A stretch of DNA of 64,000 nucleotides from Amycolatopsis pittospori (GTDB lineage Bacteria; Actinomycetota; Actinomycetes; Mycobacteriales; Pseudonocardiaceae), in assembly GCF_013870525.1 (NCBI RefSeq), contig NZ_JACBXD010000013.1, positions 62,001 through 126,000 of the forward strand, given 5' to 3'. The translations under genes and the position numbers were made by a program. This document shows positions 63,397-64,000 of this stretch, piece by piece. Under the pieces are notes generated by a model. It searched no databases. It saw only the letters and a list, made by a program, of their open reading frames with translations, and was not told the origin of the DNA. Position 1 is the first letter of the stretch. Each line of letters starts with the position of its first letter.

Positions 63397-64000
63397 GTCT
63401 GTTTTCGGGTCTGTCCCGGCCGATGAAGGCCGCCGGACTGGCCTTGGTCGGTGTAGCCGTGATCGCCGCCGTGATCGGCGGGATCACCCTGGCCACCAGC
63501 GGCGGTGACTCGGACACCGCCACCCCGCCCGGCACCCCGCCGTCGACCTCGGACGGCGCGACCCAGCCGTCTTCCCCCGCACCGGGTTCGCCTCCGGCGA
63601 GCTCGCCGCCCGCTTCGTCGGCGCCGTCGAGCCCGCCCGCGAGCTCCGCGCCGCCGTCGTCCCCCGGACAGCCCGGCCAGCCGGGCCAGACCGGTCAGCC
63701 GGGGCAACCCGGTCAGCCGGGTGGCGACCAGCAGGCGTCCAACAAGTGGGTGACCGTGCGGGTCTACAACAACAGCACCATCCACGGTCTCGCGTCGCGT
63801 GCGGCCGACGACTTCCGCGCCTCCGGCTGGAAGGTCGAAGAGGTCAGCAACTATTCGTCCGGCATCATCCCGGCGACCACCGCCTACTTCCGGCCGGGCA
63901 CCGACGAGGAGGCCGCCGCGAAGGCGATCGCCCTCGAGTTCGGCTTCCGCGCCGAGCCGCGGTTCGACGGCATCAAGCAGGCGGATCCGGGCGTGATCGT
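63393..64000 (+). CDS. LytR_C domain protein (VirR-like), 3' end outside window
   Basis: 202 codons are visible. A membrane helix (AAGLALVGVAVIAAVIGGITLA) is followed by a ~75-residue Ser/Pro/Gly linker including five GQPGQ-type repeats, then the start of a LytR_C domain (KWVTVRVYNNSTIHGLASRAADDFRASGWKVEEVSNYSSGIIPATTAYFRPGTDEEAAAKAIALEFGF). The mycobacterial homologue in the same position (after def and DUF3263) affects envelope integrity and vesicle release. Starts within the DUF3263 stop (ATGA). Confidence 0.9.
   Translation, partial: MSLFSGLSRPMKAAGLALVGVAVIAAVIGGITLATSGGDSDTATPPGTPPSTSDGATQPSSPAPGSPPASSPPASSAPSSPPASSAPPSSPGQPGQPGQTGQPGQPGQPGGDQQASNKWVTVRVYNNSTIHGLASRAADDFRASGWKVEEVSNYSSGIIPATTAYFRPGTDEEAAAKAIALEFGFRAEPRFDGIKQADPGVI

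Overview
The window is about 70% GC. Long ORFs with strong third-position GC bias, frequent GTG starts, GTGA/ATGA stop-start overlaps and actinobacterial families (AfsR/SARP, ArfA/ArfB, DUF3159, DUF3263 plus LytR_C, mycothiol-dependent MDMPI-type enzyme, DasR-type GntR) point to a chromosomal segment of a filamentous actinomycete. Pseudonocardiaceae, probably Amycolatopsis or a close relative, is my best guess; this is inference from gene content, not a search. I saw no rRNA, tRNA, CRISPR array, prophage or IS element.

Layout. 1-8.7 kb: end of an ECF42-type sigma factor, a small convergent sigma factor, a nuclease-like protein, an IclR/lactate-permease pair, a CoA-binding protein, then a coupled 2-keto-4-pentenoate hydratase/4-oxalocrotonate decarboxylase pair (meta-cleavage lower pathway) and an esterase-like hydrolase. 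8.7-16.4 kb: ABC exporter, a 600 bp palindrome-rich intergenic region, and a benzoate catabolism operon (boxC, boxB, benzoate-CoA ligase) for the aerobic epoxybenzoyl-CoA route. 16.4-24 kb: VOC protein, a MarR regulator divergent from a ring-cleavage dioxygenase/esterase pair resembling mhqR-mhqO-mhqD, dipeptidase, LapA-like, MDMPI-like, Abi-alpha-like and DUF445 proteins, and a small secreted protein. 24-34 kb: a patatin-like gene split by a -1 frame change, the complete ectoine/hydroxyectoine operon ectABCD, a C-rich structured RNA candidate ending in a strong terminator, and an AfsR/SARP regulator. 34-39.7 kb: membrane protein, an unusual two-gene unit (degenerate nucleotidyltransferase-like plus unknown partner), an ArfB/ArfA-like pair, an SGNH hydrolase, DUF3159. 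39.8-46 kb: GlcNAc/amino-sugar module (kinase, SIS deaminase, DasR-like regulator, with a dre-like operator), MFS exporter, threonine dehydratase, membrane protein. 46.2-59.1 kb: thiamine biosynthesis in two blocks (thiE divergent from TPP riboswitch-thiO-thiS-thiG; TPP riboswitch-thiC-thiD on the other strand) plus a second thiD, with a voltage-gated sodium channel, secreted PI-PLC, a quinone-oxidoreductase/HxlR pair, a secreted phosphodiesterase and two tandem secreted paralogues between them. 59-64 kb: LysE exporter, secreted glucoamylase, peptide deformylase, DUF3263 and a LytR_C protein in the order also found at the mycobacterial def locus.

The most striking non-coding signal is a set of at least five unrelated families of 50-65 bp near-perfect palindromes in intergenic gaps. 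Several overlap or abut stop codons, and copies show compensatory changes in both arms, so the fold rather than the primary sequence appears to be maintained. Together with the C-rich RNA candidate after ectD, the split patatin gene and the 34.8-36.1 kb two-gene unit, these are the places most worth a second look.
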